Source: Planctomycetota bacterium (GTDB lineage Bacteria > Planctomycetota > Planctomycetia > Pirellulales > Pirellulaceae). From it: a stretch of DNA of 64,000 nucleotides. Under the pieces are notes generated by a model that was not told the DNA's origin, ran no database searches, and saw only the letters and a program-made list of their open reading frames with translations. Numbering within the stretch: position 1 is the stretch's first letter; each line of letters starts with the position of its first letter. The stretch lies in contig JABAAE010000003.1 of NCBI GenBank assembly GCA_014238905.1, positions 1-64,000 of the forward strand, written 5' to 3'. Shown here piece after piece: positions 62,722 through 64,000 of this stretch. Made by a program: the position numbers and the translations under genes.

Positions 62722-64000
62722 TGCACGCTTCAGTCTTCCGCTGCGATTCTTCTGTTAGAAGAAAAATAGCCGGAAGCATCCTTTTGTTCATGTTCGCGTT
62801 TAACGCCCCATGTCCAATCGGTCTATCACAAGAAAAAAAAGTCCTTTCTGATGCACAATGGCAAAAAGGCTACCACGGTCTGGCGGCGATTCTCAGGAAA
62901 AAAGACGTCGAGATTATCAGTGATTTTTCCACTTGGGAAAATGTAGATCGTTCCAAATCTTTTTTGATCAGTCTTGGTGACCTCAATACCACCAATTCGT
63001 TTTTGGCCGAATACCTCAGCCAGGGTGGACGAGCCTTAATCGCATCAGATTCGGGTCAGGCATCTATCACAATCGACAATATCAATTTGCAGTTTCAAGA
63101 CCAACCCACCGTCCAGGCACGAGGTTATCAAGATGCCTTTGACATCCATATGGACTGCCCAAAAGTATCTGATTTTGTCGCCACCAATCCACTTTTCTCG
63201 GGCGTTACGACCGTGGTGACCAATCGCCCGGCGTTGCTGATGGCACGGGCCACGGGTAACGTTTCTGGTTCTTGGAAAGAACTGGCTTTTTTCCCACCCC
63301 TTCGACAACGCGGCCGATTTCCCTTCGCGATGGAACACCGAAATCAAGAAGGTGGCCAATTGCTGGTGATCCCGGATCAATCTGTCTTTGCCAACGCCAT
63401 GTTGGGGGTAGGTGATAACCTGAGGTTTACACTAAACGTAATCGACTGGCTAAAGCTGAATAACAGGACAAAATGCCTGTTGTATATCGGTGGATCAGGA
63501 TCAGCGCCCAAGAGTCCCAAGGGCGTTGAACTCTACGTCCCACCCCCCAGTCGGGAAGAAACGATGCGGGCTCTTAAAAAGCTATGGGAACAAACCAATA
63601 ACAGGCAGAAACTTGATTTGGCAAACGAAGTTTTGGAGTTTGCGCAAGAAGAGGAATTAATCGAACAGCTTGTCGATTCCATAAAGCTTGAGGACATTAT
63701 TCCCAAGAATCGGCTGGCGGCGATTCTTCTGTTTATCGCCACGTGGGGCATGATTATTCCGTTTATGGTTTTCCTGTTGTCCAACAGAAAAAAACCACTG
63801 TTCGGTTTGACGTCCGACGGATTAAAGAGCAGCCGAAAGCGGGAGAGCAATCGCCGTAAAGCGATCGAAAGATTAAGAGCGGCCGATTCTTTAATGGTTC
63901 ATTTTTTTAATAAAACAGGCATGCAGTGCGAGTCCGCAAAGCATATTGATCCAAACCGCCTTACTGTCAGTTACGACAACCGGAAGACTCGACGAATACG
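62722..64000 (+). CDS. DUF4350-like membrane protein (runs off the window)
   Basis: The frame is open from the ATG at 62722 to the end of the window, 426 codons, so the C terminus is missing. After a signal-type segment (about 20-38, AGSILLFMFAFNAPCPIGLSQ) comes a soluble domain with FLISLGDLNTTNSFLAEYLSQGGRALIASD (about 75-105), resembling the ATPase-like GATase fold of DUF4350. LLVIPDQSVFANAMLGVGDNLRFTLNVIDWL (about 215-245) is a family-like block. A membrane helix (about 338-358, LAAILLFIATWGMIIPFMVFLL) precedes a basic cytoplasmic tail. Same operon as the DUF4129-like gene. Confidence 0.75.

Overview
The window comes from a planctomycete, most likely of the Pirellulales. This is inferred from the gene families: two very large secreted proteins that join PVC-type dehydrogenase propellers to a C-terminal cytochrome c, a DUF6677-like membrane protein, a DUF4129/DUF4350 pair, a PqqB-like secreted hydrolase, many signal-peptide proteins, and a lone MraZ-like gene with no division cluster around it. 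I see no rRNA, tRNA, CRISPR array, insertion sequence or prophage. Most of the window reads as ordinary chromosome with short operons.

Layout. 0-4 kb: the 3' end of a Dnmt2-like cytosine-5 methyltransferase carrying an in-frame Gln-Thr hexamer repeat, convergent with a minus-strand ald-mtnB-mtnD-mtnC methionine-salvage group. 4-9 kb: an MraZ-like regulator behind two palindromes, two divergent phosphohexose mutases and an Hsp20. 9-15 kb: kbl, a TIM-barrel isomerase, trkA with two membrane-protein genes, and rsmE. 15-22 kb: a 1747-residue FG-GAP/dehydrogenase/cytochrome c protein and a UvrC-N-like GIY-YIG nuclease. 22-31 kb: a secretin, nadD, priA, a coiled-coil protein, a PQQ-type propeller and a cupin. 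31-37 kb: an inverse-autotransporter-like beta-helix protein, then MazG, Rieske and MIP18/DUF59 genes. 37-48 kb: a 1648-residue protein with SGNH-like, dehydrogenase, PA14, cupredoxin and cytochrome c modules, a gluzincin-like peptidase, an FAD oxidoreductase, pdxA and panB. 48-54 kb: haem and sirohaem genes (hemH overlapping a CbiX/SirB chelatase, and hemG), with a PqqB-like gene and a Tat-exported intradiol dioxygenase. 54-64 kb: a secreted caspase/legumain-like protein, a TPR lipoprotein with recent internal duplication, small orphan genes, thiO with a TIGR04282 protein, and DUF4129 and DUF4350 proteins running off the end.

How the genes fit together. Haem supply (hemH, hemG) and Fe-S related genes (Rieske, MIP18) sit in the same stretch of chromosome as two giant c-type cytochrome proteins that would need haem. 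Small-molecule metabolism (methionine salvage, PLP, pantothenate, NAD, thiamine) fills the gaps between exported proteins. A recurring non-coding theme is short tandem arrays (14-20 bp units, 2-4 copies) directly downstream of or between genes.

Limits. All functions are read from protein motifs and family knowledge; no search was run. Start codons were moved from the longest frame where a ribosome binding site or signal peptide favoured another, and this is stated in the entries.
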